A stretch of 23,995 bases of DNA from positions 1 through 23,995 of the forward strand of contig VJWM01000389.1 in the NCBI GenBank assembly GCA_010909165.1. Reading direction: 5' to 3'. A model generated the notes under the pieces. It was not told where the DNA came from. It saw only the letters and a program-made list of their open reading frames with translations, and searched no databases. This document shows positions 1-10,341 of this stretch, piece by piece. The translations under genes and the position numbers were made by a program. This DNA is from Anthoceros angustus. Its lineage: Eukaryota > Streptophyta > Anthocerotopsida > Anthocerotales > Anthocerotaceae. Each line of letters begins with the position of its first letter. Within the stretch, counting starts at the first letter, position 1.

Positions 1-1440
1 ATAAAATTCATCTTAATCTTTTTAAAAGAGATAGAACATCTATTGCAACAAACTAAGAACTTACCGCTTTCCAAAAGCTCAAGAGGAAGCGTGTTTAGAT
101 ATTTTGCCTAAACTCTTTAAGATATTCCTGTACATGGTAAAGACTACTTATTAAACCAAGAAAGGATAGGCAATTTCAAGTATTCACTCATTCTTGCTTT
201 ACAAACCGAATCATCTATGATCTAGTTTTTAATTTTACCCAATATGGAAGAGATGGATTTATTTTACGCACGCCTCTTTACCACTTTACTGCCTCAAATG
301 GGATGCGGTGGAAGAAATTACATGGAAAATCTTGAATTCATTCAAGGCTCACTCCTAGGAGGAATAAATGGCTTTCTATCTCTTAACATTCAAGCCCACG
401 ACTTTACAATAAAATCTCACCTACCTTTTCGCTAAAGGGAAAGCTCTTTATCGTAAAGCACCCCAGCTTTTCAACTATGAAATGGCTACCTCTACAGATT
501 TAAAGATCTCCCACGTGAAAAAATTCTTAAAAAACATTATGCCGACCTTAGAAAGCTCTATCAACCAAAATTCTCTTGCTATGCTACTAATCTTTCTGGT
601 AGACTTAGTATACCCTCTCATTTCTAATCACTGTATGGACTAGAATACTTTGGAAAATTAAAGAGCCAGCCTTGAATTTTGAACTTCATAAAGAAATTTT
701 AATCGCATAGATAGAAATGAAAGACAAGCTTTTAGCACTGACAACCCCCACTTAGTGCTTTCTTGCGATGCTAAAACTTATGAGGAGATTAAAGCCAGAA
801 TTTTTATGGTCTTCTAGAGATGCACTTCATTCTTATGAACCTTGGAAGGAGACTTCATCCTCTCTCCGTCGCTTCTCAGGGACGCACGATTAGCGCCCGT
901 GGCTTTTATTAACAAAGTTTTCAACACAGTTCCTTATATTCATGAGTATGCGCCTGCTCTAAGCATTGCTGCCTTTTATTTGATAATTTAACTTTACATC
1001 CAAGCATTCGTGAACAAGGAGAGCCTATGGGGAGGGCTGTCAGCAATGCAATGTCTGGTAATTTCTATTTTTATTCATATCGTGATCCCCATTTTTAGTA
1101 CATTAAATGCATTTGAAGCCTCGATCAATCATATTCTTCAGTGAATTTGATGATGAGGATGTAGTCGAAGCTAAATTAGAAATGATTCAAGCAATGGACG
1201 CTCCTGTTTCTCCAGGAGCCGTGCCGATTTGGCATATAGCTGGCTAAGAGAAGGAAACTGCCAGCAAACCTTCCACCAAACTTTTAGCATTAACAAAAAA
1301 GAGATCATAGAGACGGGACTTTATTGCTTGCTAACTGGCAAAGGGAGCAACGATTGCTTTTGCAGGAAAAGAGCTTCTGGAAAAGAAACGCTTTATTAGC
1401 TGAGCATCATCGCTCTCTCTTGCAAATTGAGACAATTTAA
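1..1440 (+). CDS. M16C insulinase/presequence-protease-like metallopeptidase, C-terminal part, cut by left edge, many frameshifts
   Basis: Zinc peptidase of the M16C (PreP/insulinase-like) family, which degrades peptides in a closed two-half chamber. What is visible is the second half of the family: a stretch reading CFTNRIIYDLVFNF near 205-240, LFTTLLPQMGCGGRNYMENL at 280-335 followed by GGINGFLSLNIQAHDF, and the C-terminal hallmark HPSIREQG near 1000-1022 followed by AVSNAMSGNFYFYSYRDP (1035-1090). A segment EFDDEDVVEAKLEMIQAMDA precedes PVSPGS (1143-1220). The N-terminal half with the HxxEH zinc site would lie left of the window. It ends at TAA 1438-1440 after HHRSLLQIETI. At least ten frame changes interrupt it. 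The family assignment is strong. Whether the gene is intact in the organism cannot be decided from this sequence. No partner gene adjoins it. Confidence 0.82.
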
Positions 1441-1884
1441 GGTTTTCTCTTTCTAGCATTTTCTATGTAGATCGAGCATTAATAGCTCGAGGGATAACAA
1501 ACCTATTAAATCAAGATGAGCTCTAGCTAGTAAGTAAGGGGAACGCCTCGCTCGCTTATTATAAGCTACCTTAAACTCTTAGTAATTTTATCTGGGGAAA
1601 AGCTGAAAACTAAAGAAAAAGAATCAGCTTTCAAGCTTTTAATCTGATCGCTTAAATTTTAACTTTATTTCTTTTTAACTCTATTAGATGGGTGAGAGGT
1701 CTTAGCAGCTGTTTAAATCATTAGGCTTTGAAAAATTATAAATTCAAGAGGTGCGCCCGTATGATAACTATAAACTTCCTTTTATCACATACAAAAGCAG
1801 CTTTCCGCAAACATAGAATCATCTAGTCGAAAGAGTAGGATGTATAAGCATGCATAAATTTTAAGATTTTTTTCGTTCAAAGAT
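1441..1884. other. Spacer with no recognised gene
   Basis: Short interrupted frames only. One stretch on the plus strand near 1750-1820 reads VRPYDNYKLPFITYKSSFP but matches nothing I know. A 6-bp perfect hairpin (1472-1490, arms TCGAGC/GCTCGA, 7-base loop) lies 31 bases after the peptidase stop and might be a weak terminator, but it has no T-run after it. The region probably holds decayed sequence between the peptidase gene and the 3' end of euo. Confidence 0.4.
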
Positions 1885-1996
1885 AATAGGCTTTTAAGCT
1901 ACTTTCTGCAGCCTGGTAATTTATAAAACCCCCTACTGTTAAGTAGAAAGACACCTTTCAGAGGGCTGGATATGTAGACTGTTTTTGAGCATATAA
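1885..1996 (+). repeat. Palindrome-ended dispersed repeat, copy A
   Basis: One of four related elements of about 100-112 bp in this window. The left end reads AGGCTTTTAAGCTACTTTCTG, the interior contains CTACTGTTAAGTAG and CTTTCAGAGGGCTGG, and the right end reads GTAGACTGTTTTTGAGCATA. The right end is approximately the reverse complement of the left end, so the element could fold into a long imperfect hairpin. This copy is the most diverged of the four. It sits at the 3' end of euo, and the last in-frame stop for euo (1939-1941) lies inside it. Confidence 0.7.
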
Positions 1997-2483
1997 TAAA
2001 AGCCTAGGTAGAGAATAACCCTAGACTTTTTAGAGCATAAATTTGAAAAGATGCAAATTAAACAGCTTTTCGGATATTTTTTCTTCTTAAGAGCTGATTC
2101 GGCATACTGTTTCATGTCTTGTGCATGAATAACCCATGCTGCACCTTTACTGAGCTTTTTAACATACCTACAGGTGGCATAATAGATTTTGCGCTGGGAC
2201 GCTCAGCATCTTAGCTACCTGATTAACCGAATAGTATCCTTTATTATTATCAAACAACAACTCACCATTAAAGGTAGATTTAGAGCGCGAATACTTTTGC
2301 TTGCGATAAGCTTCCAGATCATCTAAATGGATCGTCCAACGGGTAGTCTCTTTACTAGCCTTCAATTTATTTAATTTAATGGCCACATAGATAGCTTGGC
2401 GTATTGCTTTTGTTAAGTTTGGCGGCTTCGGTAATTGAAACCAACTTATTTTCAAACTTCTGATTATCCTTAGGTTTGGTCAT
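1939..2483 (-). CDS. euo: EUO-family DNA-binding repressor of late genes
   Basis: Chlamydiae-specific DNA-binding protein with two winged-helix/excisionase-like segments. In Chlamydia, EUO represses late-cycle genes. The start ATG is 2481-2483 (MTKPKDNQKFENKLVSITEA). The family hallmarks are RQAIYVAIKLNKLKASKET, then TRWTIHLDDLEAYRKQKYSR, GELLFDNNKGYYSVNQVAKM, IYYAT and GAAWVIHAQDMKQYAES. The hallmark span is 2080-2483. One frameshift lies after residue 22 and a second, an A-run deletion, near 2183. The in-frame reading continues to a TAA at 1939-1941, close to the usual family length of about 180 residues, but this last part enters dispersed repeat A, so the true C-terminus is uncertain. It is divergent from tsp. 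Recognition of the family is firm. Confidence 0.88.
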
Positions 2484-2799
2484 GGTTTTAATCTCAAAAT
2501 TTTCTGTTTAATAATTTGTGGTAAATATATTTTATGATATTTTTTCAGTCTTGCGACATCTGTGCCACATCTTAACAATTTAAGATGCTTGGCTCACATT
2601 TTCAGAGACTTATATTTTATTGTTTTCTAAAAAGGCCTTAAAATTCTTTAACTTAGGTAATAGTATTGCATAAAAGAATTGAAATCAAGCTTTTCTTTAT
2701 ATGAAATTTTAAATTTTTTATTAGCTATTTACCTTCTGTCAATTGATGTTCAAGGCGTTAAAACCAATATAGAAATAAAGAAGACAAAGCCTTTATATA
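2484..2799. promoter_or_regulatory. Divergent intergenic region between euo and tsp
   Basis: 316 bases of very AT-rich DNA with no supportable gene. It must contain the promoters of euo (minus) and tsp (plus), since both start codons face outward from it. I could not fix -10/-35 boxes with confidence. Confidence 0.5.
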
Positions 2800-4731
2800 A
2801 TGAGTTTTAGATTTTTATCAGAGAAATGGATGTCTGGGGTTAAAAAGACCATATTTTGTTATTATATTTTGCTGACCTCTTTCCTCTCTGTAGCAGAAGG
2901 CAAGCTGCCCAGTTAACTCCTGCTATACTTCTATCTACAAGCTGAATGAAATTATGAAAACACATGCTTCTCATAAAGGGCTTACACCTGTCCTCATTGG
3001 AAAGAACTTTAAATAGTACCTCAAATACTCGATCCTAATAAAAGTTATTTCATTGAACCTGATATCGCTCAACACACCTTCTAGCCTTTACTCGATCAGA
3101 TTCTGCAGGATTATCATCGAAATAATTTTAGCCAATTTGAGCAAATTCACCAGATCATGATTCAAACATTAAACGTCGTCAGACATTGGAAGAAAAATTG
3201 ATATAAGCAACCTTCCCAAGTGCGAACAGATGAATTTAAAGGATGAAATGGACTCTTACTGAAAAGAGCTTTTAGCTAGGTTAGAAAGGATAAAAGCTTT
3301 GCAAATAGAGGCTGGAAAAACTAACCCCCGATCAAAAGGTAAAACCCTTAAACGCATCCAGAAACGCCAAGCAAAATATGAAGAGGATATTCTAGTCTGA
3401 CAAACTCTTTAAAACGAGCAATTCCTACTAGCTAATATTTAAAGCGACCGCTTCTGCTTAGATAACCAGCATGCCTATTTACACCTGATGAGGCCGCCCA
3501 GTTCATGATTCATGTGCAACAACGTCTTTTGGATTGGAGCCCAACTAAGAGATGATCTGAATGGTTTTAGTATTATTAAAATCATTGAAGGAGGTCCCGC
3601 AGCAGAAAACAAAATGCTTAAAATTAAAGATCGCATCATCGCTGTAAATGGTGAATCTGTGGTGGGCCTAGACATTACGGATGCTGTAGAGCTCATTCGT
3701 GGAGAAGAAAACAGCCCTGTAACTTTAACAGTGATGATGAGAAGTACCTGAAAATGAGAATAAGATAAAGAAGAAAAAATTGGATGTAACGCTTAATCGC
3801 GGAGAAGTGGTTCTTAAAGACACGCGTTATGAATCTTCTTACGAGCCATTTGGGGATGGAGCCATCGCCTATCTAAAGCCTCTACTCATTCTATCAAGAC
3901 CCGGAAAGCTCATCAGGTGATGATTTAGCTGAGGCACTTAAAAAATTAGAGAGAGCAGCATGTCAAGGGTGATTCTTGATTTGCGCTTTAATTCAGGTGG
4001 TCTGCTTTCCCAAGCAGTTGAGGTTACTAGCCTTTTTATTACAAAGGAATTGTGGTTTCTATCAAAGACGATACAGGTAAAATCCAGCATTTGAGCATTA
4101 GAAGGACGTAGCGTTTGGGAAGGTCCTTTAGTGGTCCTAACCAATCGAGCAAGTGCTTCTGCCTCTGAAATTGTGGCCGGCACTTTGCAAGATTATGGAC
4201 GCGCTATGATCGTAGGAGATGATCATACTTTCGGAAAAGGTTCTTTTCAAACCTTTACTCTAACACCACCATTCAAAACCATGCAGTCAATCCTCAGGGT
4301 GAGTACAAAGTTACACGAGGCCGCTACTACACAGTATCGGGCGCACCCTCAATTGACCGGAGTCACCTCAGATATTGTAATCCCTGGGCCTTTAGCGGAA
4401 ATGAATTAGGAGAACAGTATGCAAGAAATACACTTTAGAAAACGATCAAATAAATCTAACTTTCATGATGATCTTGCTGATATCCCTTTTTCAAAGAATA
4501 CGTATGTTTTTATAGTTATGACCTACAACCTCGCCTAAAACACCTATCAACCTTATGGAACAACTCCAGAAAAAAATGCTACTTATCGCATCGAAAAAAA
4601 TCCTAATTATCAAAATTTTGAAGGAATTAAAAAGAAAGAAATTGCAGATGAGGAAAAAGTAGCAAATTTGGCCAAATGACTTACAATTGACAGAGGCTTA
4701 TAATGTATGAAAGATGTATACATGCAATAAA
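2800..4731 (+). CDS. tsp: Tail-specific (C-terminal processing) protease, PDZ plus S41, with many frameshifts
   Basis: Periplasmic serine protease of the Tsp/Prc type (MEROPS S41). ATG 2800 or, in frame, ATG 2830 begins a signal peptide: [20 protein letters not shown]. The N-terminal domain reads [16 protein letters not shown] (about 3030-3080). The PDZ domain (about 3530-3745) contains [15 protein letters not shown] and [18 protein letters not shown]. The S41 core (about 3860-4400) contains the catalytic Ser block [20 protein letters not shown] and the Lys block FGKGSFQTF, 36-37 residues downstream. A C-terminal domain continues through [19 protein letters not shown] to LTEAYNVMKDVYMQ and a stop at 4729-4731. 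Length is near the usual 640-650 residues. Catalytic residues are present; the gene is split into at least eight frame segments. In Chlamydia, tsp also lies in the gltX-euo neighbourhood. Confidence 0.9.
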
Positions 4732-4938
4732 CTTTTAAACAATTTAAAATAATTGAATTGCTTCCGAGCTCCAGCTTAAAGTGTGCAGTTTTATTAAGTT
4801 TAACAATTTTTAATGGGCATCTAGAAGGTGTATCCTTCATCTTCCTCTATTTCGTTCATCTAGTTTCCCTTTGAATTCTATGGGCCAACTCAAGGAAAAT
4901 AATCTTTCGATCGTAGATTAACTATAAGGATTTTAGAA

Positions 4939-6462
4939 ATGACTGTTCATTATTATGCTCCCTCCTACAGGCGATCCCCACATTGGAACCAAGCCTATGG
5001 CGCACTTTTAACCTCATCTATGCCCCGCCATCATCAAGGAAAATTTATTTTACGTATTGAAGATACTGATCGTTCACGTAGCCGTCCTGAATATGAGCAA
5101 AACATTTATAGCAGCCTACAATGGTGCAATATTCAATGGGATGAAGGCCTGATGTAGGAGGTCCTTATGGTCCTTACCGTCAATCTGAGCGTTTTGAAAT
5201 TTATAAAAATATGCCTATGAGCTTGTCGACAAGGGTCGAGCTTATAAATGCTTTTGCACGCCAACAGACTTAGAAGAAATGCGTGAATTAGCAACTAGGA
5301 TTAGGCGGCCGGCAAGGTTACGATCGCCGGTGCCGAAATTTAAGCGGAAGAAATCCATCAGCGTGAAACACAAAACCTTCCCTATATTTATCCGTCTCAA
5401 AATGCCTTTAACGGGAGAATGTGTATGAAGATCATATCAAAGAGCCGTATCACTTGTCCGTGGGCCGATATTGATGATCGTTCTTCTAAATCTGATGGAT
5501 TTCCTACTTATCACTTAGCAAACGTGGTTGATGATTATCTTATGAAATTACCTATGTAATCCAGGGGTGATGAGTGGATGAGTTCTACTCCTAAACATAT
5601 TTATCTATATGAGCTTTTGGCTGGGCATCACCTACTTTTATGCATATATGCCTTTATTGTTAGGAAGAGATGGAAAAAGTTATCTAAGCGTAGGAATCCT
5701 ACCTCTATCTTTTATTACCGGGATTCTGGTTATCTAGCAGAAGCTTTGTGTTAACTTCATGACATTGATGGGCTATAGCATGCCTGGTGATAAAGAGATC
5801 TATGCTCTAAAACGAAATTATTCAAGAATTTGATTATAAACGCATTGGTGTTTCTGGAGCCATATTCGACGTGCAAAAGCTGGCCTGGATCAACCAACAG
5901 TATCTTATAAAGAATATCCCCGAGAACAAGCTATGGGAAGATTACGTCAATGGAATTTTAGTGATGAATATATGCAAAAATTAATGCCCTTATGTCATTC
6001 ACGTATTAAGACTTTCAAGCGAATTTATGGAATTATATGATTTTTTCTTTATTAATCATCTCAAATACACACCGAGATTTTTACTGTTAAAGGAATCGCT
6101 TATCAACAAACTCCTCTGATTTTACAGGGGATGATGGCATATGGACGAAAATGAAAATTGGGGAGTACAGGAATAAACCAGGCTTCAAGGAGTATGGCAG
6201 AACTATTGGTGTAAACCATAAGAAACCATTATGCCTCTTTTATTTTACAAGCTAATGGGAAAATTACAAGGTCCTCCTTTATTTGATTCTGCCGCTATAT
6301 TGGGAAAAGATCACTTACATTATAGATTTTTAGAATCCATTGAATTTTAGTGGTATTTCTAATAAAAAATGGATGCATTAAAAAGCCTGGCAGCAAAAAA
6401 GATGCTGACATCTTATTGCCTGAGTAGTTAAAAGAGAACTCCAACCAGCTATTAGCCAATGA
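4939..6462 (+). CDS. gltX: Glutamyl-tRNA synthetase, with many frameshifts
   Basis: Charges tRNA with glutamate (class I aminoacyl-tRNA synthetase). It starts at ATG 4939, ten bases after AAGGA, with MTVHYYAP. The HIGH-type signature is visible as DPHIGT (bases garbled around 4970-5000), then [71 protein letters not shown], and [17 protein letters not shown] followed by [16 protein letters not shown]. The KMSKS-type loop is [17 protein letters not shown] (5657-5710). The C-terminal part includes [19 protein letters not shown] and ends ELQPAISQ with TGA 6460-6462. Size (about 505 codons) is normal. At least ten indels occur, several in homopolymers, for example a missing C in the GGCCCT expected at 5148. 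The gene is essential in related organisms, so the breaks are most likely sequence errors. Confidence 0.93.
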
Positions 6463-6470
6463 GGGAAACT

Positions 6471-7488
6471 ATGCAATTAGAATTTATGAACATGTTTCAT
6501 TCCTATCTTATCCTTTACCATGGATGGGACTTATAAATGGATCCTGGAAGCAATAGGAATTGTATTGCTCGTTTTAATTATTAATTTCTTTCAAACGCGG
6601 CTTAGAGAAGCTACATCTCTATTTTGAAAGAACTAATCAAATTTGGAAAGATAGCTTTGTTCAATCTTTTTATCGCCCATGCTTATATATAGTGCTTTAT
6701 ATATCCAGGGACTATTTTTCCAACCTGCCTAAAGTTCTTTCTATTGGCCTTGTTTCAGCCATCGCCTGGTTTCTTGCGCTGGAAAAAGCCATTATTTTCA
6801 ATATGCATTTGCAAAGCCTCAAGCATGATCAGCCTATCGATTCGGGAAAAATTGATGTCATTAATAAAATGTGGACCATCATCATTTTATTTCTTACAGC
6901 TCTATCGGTATTAGAAATAACAGGCCAGAATATTAACACGTTAATTGCCTTTGGAGGTCAGCGGCCTTGCAATTGCTTTTCTTCCCAAGAAATGATCGCT
7001 AACTTTTTGGCGGTTTAATGGTTTACCCAACCTTTTACGGTGGGACTGGATTAACCTGCCTGAGCGCAAGGTGGAAGGAAATGTAGAGGAAATTGGTTGG
7101 TATACGTGTACGTACCTTGAAAAGCGCCTATCTATATTCCAAATTCTATGTTTTCCAAAGTGGTCGTGATGAACCCAGCTAGAATGAGCCATCGCAAATT
7201 TGATGAGATAATTGAATTCGCTACAGTGATATGCCTGTCGCTCGGCATATCATCAGTGATATAACAACAATGCTTGTTGACCATTTCCACGTCGATAGAA
7301 GGTTAGGCCCGACGGTTAATTTAGAGGGCTTTGGCAGCTATGGTTACATTTCCGCTTATTTATTAGATATCGATCATAGAAGCTACATTCAAGCGAAGCA
7401 AAATCCTATTTTCTATCTACAATATTTTAAATAAGCATGGTGCAGAAATTGCCTCCCAACTTCGCTTCAGCTTTATAAGGAAGTATAG
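6471..7488 (+). CDS. Small-conductance mechanosensitive channel family protein (MscS-like)
   Basis: Membrane channel protein that opens on osmotic downshock. It starts at ATG 6471, 8 bases after the gltX stop with GAGGG before it, so it is probably co-transcribed with gltX. N-terminal membrane segments are WILEAIGIVLLVLIINFF and a second near 6735-6790 (IGLVSAIAWFLAL). A third follows MWTIIILFLTALSVLEITG. The pore helix and MscS signature are INTLIAFGG, SGLAIAF, SSQEMIANF and MVYPTQPF (6930-7035). The beta domain reads GDWINLPERKVEGNVEEIGW and PIYIPNSMFSKVVVMNP, followed by RYSDMPVARHIISDITTML and the C-terminal KHGAEIA with TSLQLYKEV and stop 7486-7488. Length of about 340 codons fits. At least six frame changes. 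An MscS-family member is certain; the subclass is not. Confidence 0.85.
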
Positions 7489-7941
7489 GGGCTTTGTTTT
7501 CAAAAGGGAGAGTAGTCCCCAGTTAGCGTTTAAGAAATATTTCCATGAATAAAACCTGGCGGGTTAACTAATAAGGCCTCAATATATTATCCCCATCAAC
7601 AAATTGATTTTAATTTAGTCTTTGCCATAACGATAAAAGAGACGCTATTCAATAACCCTTCAAGGCTTTCAGACCATCTATCCTAGGGAGCCTGAGCTGA
7701 CCAATCAGCGGATAGAGTTCATTGAGGATATTAAAATGGCAAATTGAGCGATTCATAGAAAACTAATCAAGCTGAATAGACTATTTTAAAATTAAACCGC
7801 CCGTTCAGATTTCTTAAAAATTTCATGCAATATCAAAGCCTGCTTTAAAGATAGAGAAGGCAAATAAATGTGTTTATATAGATCTCATAAATTTATATTG
7901 ATTTAAATCACAAACTTAAATAAGTATGAAGGTATTGTCTG
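7489..7941. other. Spacer after mscS with no recognised gene
   Basis: About 450 bases. One plus-strand frame at 7660-7750 reads YPREPELTNQRIEFIEDIKM, which looks protein-like but belongs to no family I know; it could be a remnant of an unrecognised gene. The 3' 150 bases are extremely AT-rich and lead into the duplicated leader of the coiled-coil gene. Confidence 0.35.
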
Positions 7942-8054
7942 TACCTAATACGTAGATAAAGTAAAGGTTAATATTTATTATCAATCTAGGAGTTTTTATA
8001 CCCAATATGTAAATAAAATAACGGTTAATATTTATTATCAATCTAGGAGTTTTA
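7942..8054 (+). repeat. Tandem duplication of a 57-bp leader with ribosome binding site
   Basis: Two adjacent copies, 7942-7998 and 7999-8054, share nearly all bases. The 3' 33 bases (from GGTTAATATTTATTATCAATC to AGGAGTTTT) are identical, and the 5' part differs at a few positions (TACCTAATACGTAG against TACCCAATATGTAA). Each copy ends in CTAGGAGTTTT, a strong ribosome binding site. In the second copy it is followed directly by the ATG at 8054. In the first copy the start codon is replaced by TTATAC. The duplication therefore carries the translation signal and perhaps the promoter of the downstream gene. Confidence 0.85.
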
Positions 8055-9162
8055 TGATCCCTTTTGATCCAAAAGCCAGTTTAGAAAACGATTTTAATAT
8101 TAGTTCCCGAACATGCTTTCAATGCTTTAGTAAACCAAGTAAATGAACAGCAAAAAGCAATTGAGCAGCAAGCCGAGGTGCTTAATGAAAGAATTGACAG
8201 TATTTTCCAAGAATTTCAAGCAACTAGAACAAATTTTAATTAAAAACCAGCAGCTAGAAGAATTAGTTAGAGAACGAAAAGAACTTAGAGAAGAAAATCG
8301 CCTGCATGCCGGTAGAATTATAAATTTTAACATCTGAAAAAAGCTCTGCAAAAGATAAAGATGAGTTAAGAGGACAACTGGATCTTACTGAGAATGAAAG
8401 AGACCAAGCTATCAATAAAGGCAAAGAAATAGAAAAGAAAATAAAATTTTAAAAATACAAAAGAGGAACTTATCCAAAAAATAGCAAATTAGAAGATATT
8501 AACTCTGTGCATGAAGGTGCAGCGCAAGCTTCTTCAGTAATAATTCAAATGCTGAAAGACCATGGAGCCCAGCTTTTATTTAAGAATCAAGAACTTGAAG
8601 TGCGAAATCGGAAAGGGTGAAGCTGAAGGCTGGCAAAGACAACGAAATGATTCTCTTCACTCTCTTCTACGCAAGAAAAGGATTTAAAGGAAAGAATAAA
8701 ATTTATTAAGCCTGCAGCTTCAGCAAAAAAACCTAATGAGGAAGAGGAGATACTAAAATTAATGAGAGGCAGGGAATAAAATTGAATGCCCCTACCTCCT
8801 TATCTGAAGCAGTGGCGCAATTGTTTGACATTCACCGAGGATTAATTGAAAGAATAAAGAATTACAAACAACTGTGATTCGTATTGAGGAGGATATTGGG
8901 GTGTAGAAAAGGCAAAAGTTGTGATGGCATTTTAACAGCTATCAACAACTACATTCACATCTAATACAAGCTTAAAGGAATTAGGAGACAAGCTTGTTGC
9001 CAACAAGCTTTTGCAAGCCATACACTCTAACGAGTTTTAGAAAGTTAAACGCTCTTTAAACGATTACCTTAGATTCAAAAATCAACCTATCTTTGTAAGG
9101 AATTAGGAATAAAATCTGATTCTAATCTAGAAACAATTATAAAGAAATGCAGGAAAAAGTAA
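8054..9162 (+). CDS. Unrecognised coiled-coil protein, first of a pair
   Basis: I do not recognise this gene. ATG 8054 lies 6 bases after AGGAG. The N-terminus reads MIPFDPKASLENDFNI, then with a frame change VPEHAFNALVNQVNEQQKAI, EQQAEVLNERIDSIFQEFQ, KNQQLEELVRERKELREENR, KDKDELRGQLDLTENERDQA and VIIQMLKDHGAQLLFKNQEL. The composition is rich in E, K, Q and L with heptad-like spacing over most of its roughly 370 codons, so a long coiled coil is predicted. No signal peptide or membrane segment is visible. The C-terminus LCKELGIKSDSNLETIIKK ends at TAA 9160-9162, immediately followed by an inverted repeat. Several single-base frame changes are present. It is similar in character to the next gene. 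A secreted effector or structural filament protein is possible, but this is speculation. Confidence 0.65.
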
Positions 9163-9197
9163 GCCATAAAGAGCGGTATAAGCGCTCATTTTATGGC
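9163..9197 (+). terminator. Inverted repeat directly after the first coiled-coil gene
   Basis: GCCATAAAGAGCG (9163-9175) pairs with CGCTCATTTTATGGC (9183-9197) across a short loop, with a small bulge in the 3' arm, giving about 13 paired bases. It begins at the base after the stop codon of the upstream gene, which suits a transcription terminator, but no clear T-run follows. Confidence 0.45.
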
Positions 9198-9401
9198 AGA
9201 TTAAATAGATCGACACTTTGCCTTTTATCCTTAGATTTACTAACATATTATAAACATATTAATGGAGTTAATTTATTATCTTTAATAAACCAAATTTACA
9301 TACACACGCTTATTGATTGAATGTAAATATGATTCAGGAAATAAGCTTGCTAACTTTTATAAAAAGAATAAATCTTAAAATTTAAAGTAAGGTTTAACGA
9401 T

Positions 9402-10341
9402 ATGACAGTTGAAAAAATTTATCCGTTCTATACAAGGGCGTTCTTTTAAATCCCTTGAAGCCAGATTAGAGTGGTTACTGCAAAATTAGCGCAATGTGAA
9501 CAGGATTCGCTTGTTCAGAAATGTAATAGACCAGATATTTGTATGGAACTCAAACAAATAGAGGCGGAACGTCTGCCGCCGAGAGTAACATTGTTCATTT
9601 ACAATTGAATGAATTAGAAGATGACTTTGGGCAACTTCGAGAAGAATATCAACAACTTTTATAGAAAACAAGAAATTATTAGAAGATTTTCCGCTTTAAA
9701 TATAGTCTTCTCTGGACTGAGGGTTGAACAGTGTCAACTTAAAAGACTTTGAATTAATAAGCCAAAAGCAGGCAGATTTAATGGAAGCCTTTAAAGCTAC
9801 AAGCAAAGCTCAAGAGCGAATAAACCAAGAGCTAGAAGAAATAGAACAAATGCAACAGCAAATCAGGCAGGAGCAAGAGAGAATAGAGGAAAATCAGAAA
9901 GAATAAGGCGTGATCAAAATTTTTTCAGAAAGGAGGTGGCCAATTTAAACCAAAGCTTTAAAGAAATGAGAGCACAAATGTTGATACTCTGATAGAAAAT
10001 TTTATCCTATCCAGACTGATGAAAATTTAACTGACGAAGAACTAGCTGAAAAAGCTGCCATTAGATAATAGAGCTCATTACTCAAAATTTCATAAGTTGC
10101 AGAGATAGAGCAAGAATATCAAGAAGGAGGCATTGGACTTGCTAAACGTTTACCAAGTAGAATGGCCAACAAGCCTATCCATCCGCCATCAAAGATGAAA
10201 GCCCTGAAAACCAGCAGCTGGCTCTTGAAAATATGAGGAAATCCCTTACCTACCCAAGTCAGCAGGATGGGCAAACCCTTCAAAACTTTTTTTATTCAAG
10301 CAAGGTTACAATTCACAACTCAAGCATACCTTAAAAACTAA
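9402..10341 (+). CDS. Unrecognised coiled-coil protein, second of a pair
   Basis: I do not recognise this gene. ATG 9402 follows GTAAGG at about 8 bases: MTVEKFIRSIQGRSFKSLEA across the first frame change, then LAKLAQCEQDS, LKQIEAERL, VHLQLNELEDDFGQLREEYQ, NSVNLKDFELISQKQADLME, AFKATSKAQERINQELEEIE and QMQQQIRQEQERIEENQKE, followed by EVANLNQSFKEMRAQM. This is a long E/Q-rich coiled coil with heptad spacing. The 3' part (from about 10100) is less ordered: SAIKDESPENQQLALENMRK. One frame ends QAYLKN at TAA 10339-10341; a competing frame ends at 10391-10393 (FACNLRFDCYSSTSLA). A TTG at 9724 opens the longest unbroken piece but is probably internal. Function unknown. Its position, size and composition suggest a paralogue or partner of the preceding coiled-coil gene. 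Confidence 0.6.

Noticed and set aside
1472-1490. Terminator for the M16 peptidase gene
   Set aside because: The hairpin is perfect but only 6 bp and lacks a T-run; it is mentioned in the spacer entry only.
3475-3696. Minus-strand open frame across the PDZ domain of tsp
   Set aside because: The plus strand encodes a clear PDZ domain here; the minus frame is its shadow with no family resemblance.
3938-4183. Minus-strand open frame across the S41 core of tsp
   Set aside because: It is antisense to the catalytic Ser block on the plus strand.
4610-4840. Minus-strand open frame with hydrophobic residues near the end of tsp
   Set aside because: It overlaps the recognisable C-terminus of tsp and extends only into AT-rich spacer; no start signal or family.
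6941-7192. Minus-strand open frame in mscS
   Set aside because: Shadow of the MscS signature and beta domain.
9724-9906. Separate small gene starting at TTG 9724
   Set aside because: The coiled-coil text before it (VHLQLNELEDDFGQLREEYQ) and after it is continuous in character; an indel in one gene explains the break better.
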